The position numbers were made by a program, and so were the translations under genes. A model generated the notes under the pieces. The model did no database searches and was not told the DNA's origin. It saw nothing but the letters and a program-made list of their open reading frames with translations. From an uncultured Ruminococcus sp. (GTDB lineage: Bacteria > Bacillota > Clostridia > Oscillospirales > Ruminococcaceae), in the NCBI GenBank assembly GCA_902783235.1, contig CACZQG010000242.1, positions 1 through 6,974 of the forward strand: a DNA stretch of 6,974 nucleotides, written 5' to 3'. This document shows, in pieces, positions 6,451 to 6,974 of this stretch (positions are counted from its first letter, which is position 1; every line of letters starts with the position of its first letter).

Positions 6451-6974
6451 ATGACATTAAATGAATGGAAAAACAAGGTTAATAACGGTCAGGGGTTTAC
6501 TAATGATGAGAAGCAGGTATTTGATACTGTAAACGGTCATTTTACCGATGAGCAATATCAGGAGCTCGATAGGCTTACCGGTTCTGATGTGGTATCTAAT
6601 GATTTTAAGAAGCATATGAATGCGCTGGGTAAGGTGATCAATAATGATAAAGACCTTACCGAAGAGGACATGAAGCAAGCAAACGCATCCGCAGGCTTTT
6701 TCAGCAGATTATCCGAAGGAAATAATTCTCCGGTAAAAAGCTTTGTGCTGAATGTATTGAAGGCTGATACGGCATCATTAATTAAAATGCTGGAGTTTAT
6801 CAACGATAAACTGGGTATCAACATCAATGTTGATGAGTGGAAGAATGACCTGGATTCATCCATTAATGTTGATAATGATGCTCTGCATAGTATTAATGAT
6901 GAAAGATATTCCAATAACTCTCGGAACTTGAATAATAGTAATGTTTATGTCCCGGATCATGATAACATTGAGCC
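6451..6974 (+). CDS. Paralogue of the giant protein, N-terminal part (cut by window edge)
   Basis: The frame is open from the ATG to the last base (174 codons plus two bases), so the C-terminus lies outside. The first 17 residues, MTLNEWKNKVNNGQGFT, match the giant protein at 11 of 17 positions. Residues of about 84-132 align with its first module (89-131): both have the pattern GNN/ENN...VL/IL...S.I.MLE.[IL]N...G..I.V..WK.D, with the trailing Trp at 130 here and 129 there. After about residue 132 the sequence turns Asn/Asp/Ser-rich (for example NDERYSNNSRNLNNSN), resembling the start of a linker. It therefore appears to enter the linker after one module, whereas the giant protein has three. 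No signal peptide is seen. Function is unknown. It shares the upstream element with its neighbour, suggesting co-expression. Confidence 0.9.
   Translation, partial: MTLNEWKNKVNNGQGFTNDEKQVFDTVNGHFTDEQYQELDRLTGSDVVSNDFKKHMNALGKVINNDKDLTEEDMKQANASAGFFSRLSEGNNSPVKSFVLNVLKADTASLIKMLEFINDKLGININVDEWKNDLDSSINVDNDALHSINDERYSNNSRNLNNSNVYVPDHDNIE

Noticed and set aside
6558..6914. A 118-codon minus-strand open frame at the right end
   Set aside because: It overlaps the plus-strand paralogue, which has a ribosome binding site and protein similarity to its neighbour, so this is a shadow.
1..6974. Possible functional link between the ABC permease and the giant proteins (export system)
   Set aside because: The permease ends with a strong terminator and is followed by a 621-base gap with new promoters; adjacency alone does not support a link.

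Overview
The window looks like chromosomal DNA of a low-GC Firmicute, most likely a gut or rumen clostridium of the Ruminococcus/Lachnospiraceae type. The grounds are AT-rich sequence, AAGGAG-type ribosome binding sites at 7-8 nt spacing, a classic hairpin-plus-T-run terminator, a sigma-A promoter with an extended -10, and an FtsX/MacB-type ABC permease tail typical of Firmicutes. The genus is an inference; no marker gene is present.

Layout: (1) Bases 1-492 are the C-terminal end of an FtsX-like ABC transporter permease that starts outside the window, closed by a strong intrinsic terminator (553-581). (2) A 621-base intergenic region (493-1113) is very AT-rich. Its left part is featureless beyond the terminator. 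Its right part carries a good sigma-A promoter (934-962) with an inverted repeat over the -35, then a second promoter-like element (1011-1048), a short hairpin and the ribosome binding site of the next gene. (3) Bases 1114-6318 encode one giant protein of 1734 residues that I cannot assign to any named family. It has an N-terminal region with three divergent copies of a helical-looking module, an acidic Asn/Asp/Glu-rich linker with three tandem ~70-residue repeats, and a charged ~990-residue C-terminal region. It has no signal peptide and no membrane segment. (4) A 132-base gap (6319-6450) is followed by a second gene (6451 to the right edge, incomplete) whose N-terminus is clearly paralogous to the giant protein.

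The most interesting signal is that the two paralogues share more than protein sequence. Each has the same bipartite element upstream, TGCAACC, then 14 nt, then AGGGTATATATnATAGA (16 of 17 identical), followed by a potential hairpin and the ribosome binding site. It resembles an alternative (ECF-type) sigma promoter and suggests a co-regulated tandem family of large, modular, uncharacterised proteins. The permease upstream is insulated by the terminator, so there is no good reason to put it in the same system.
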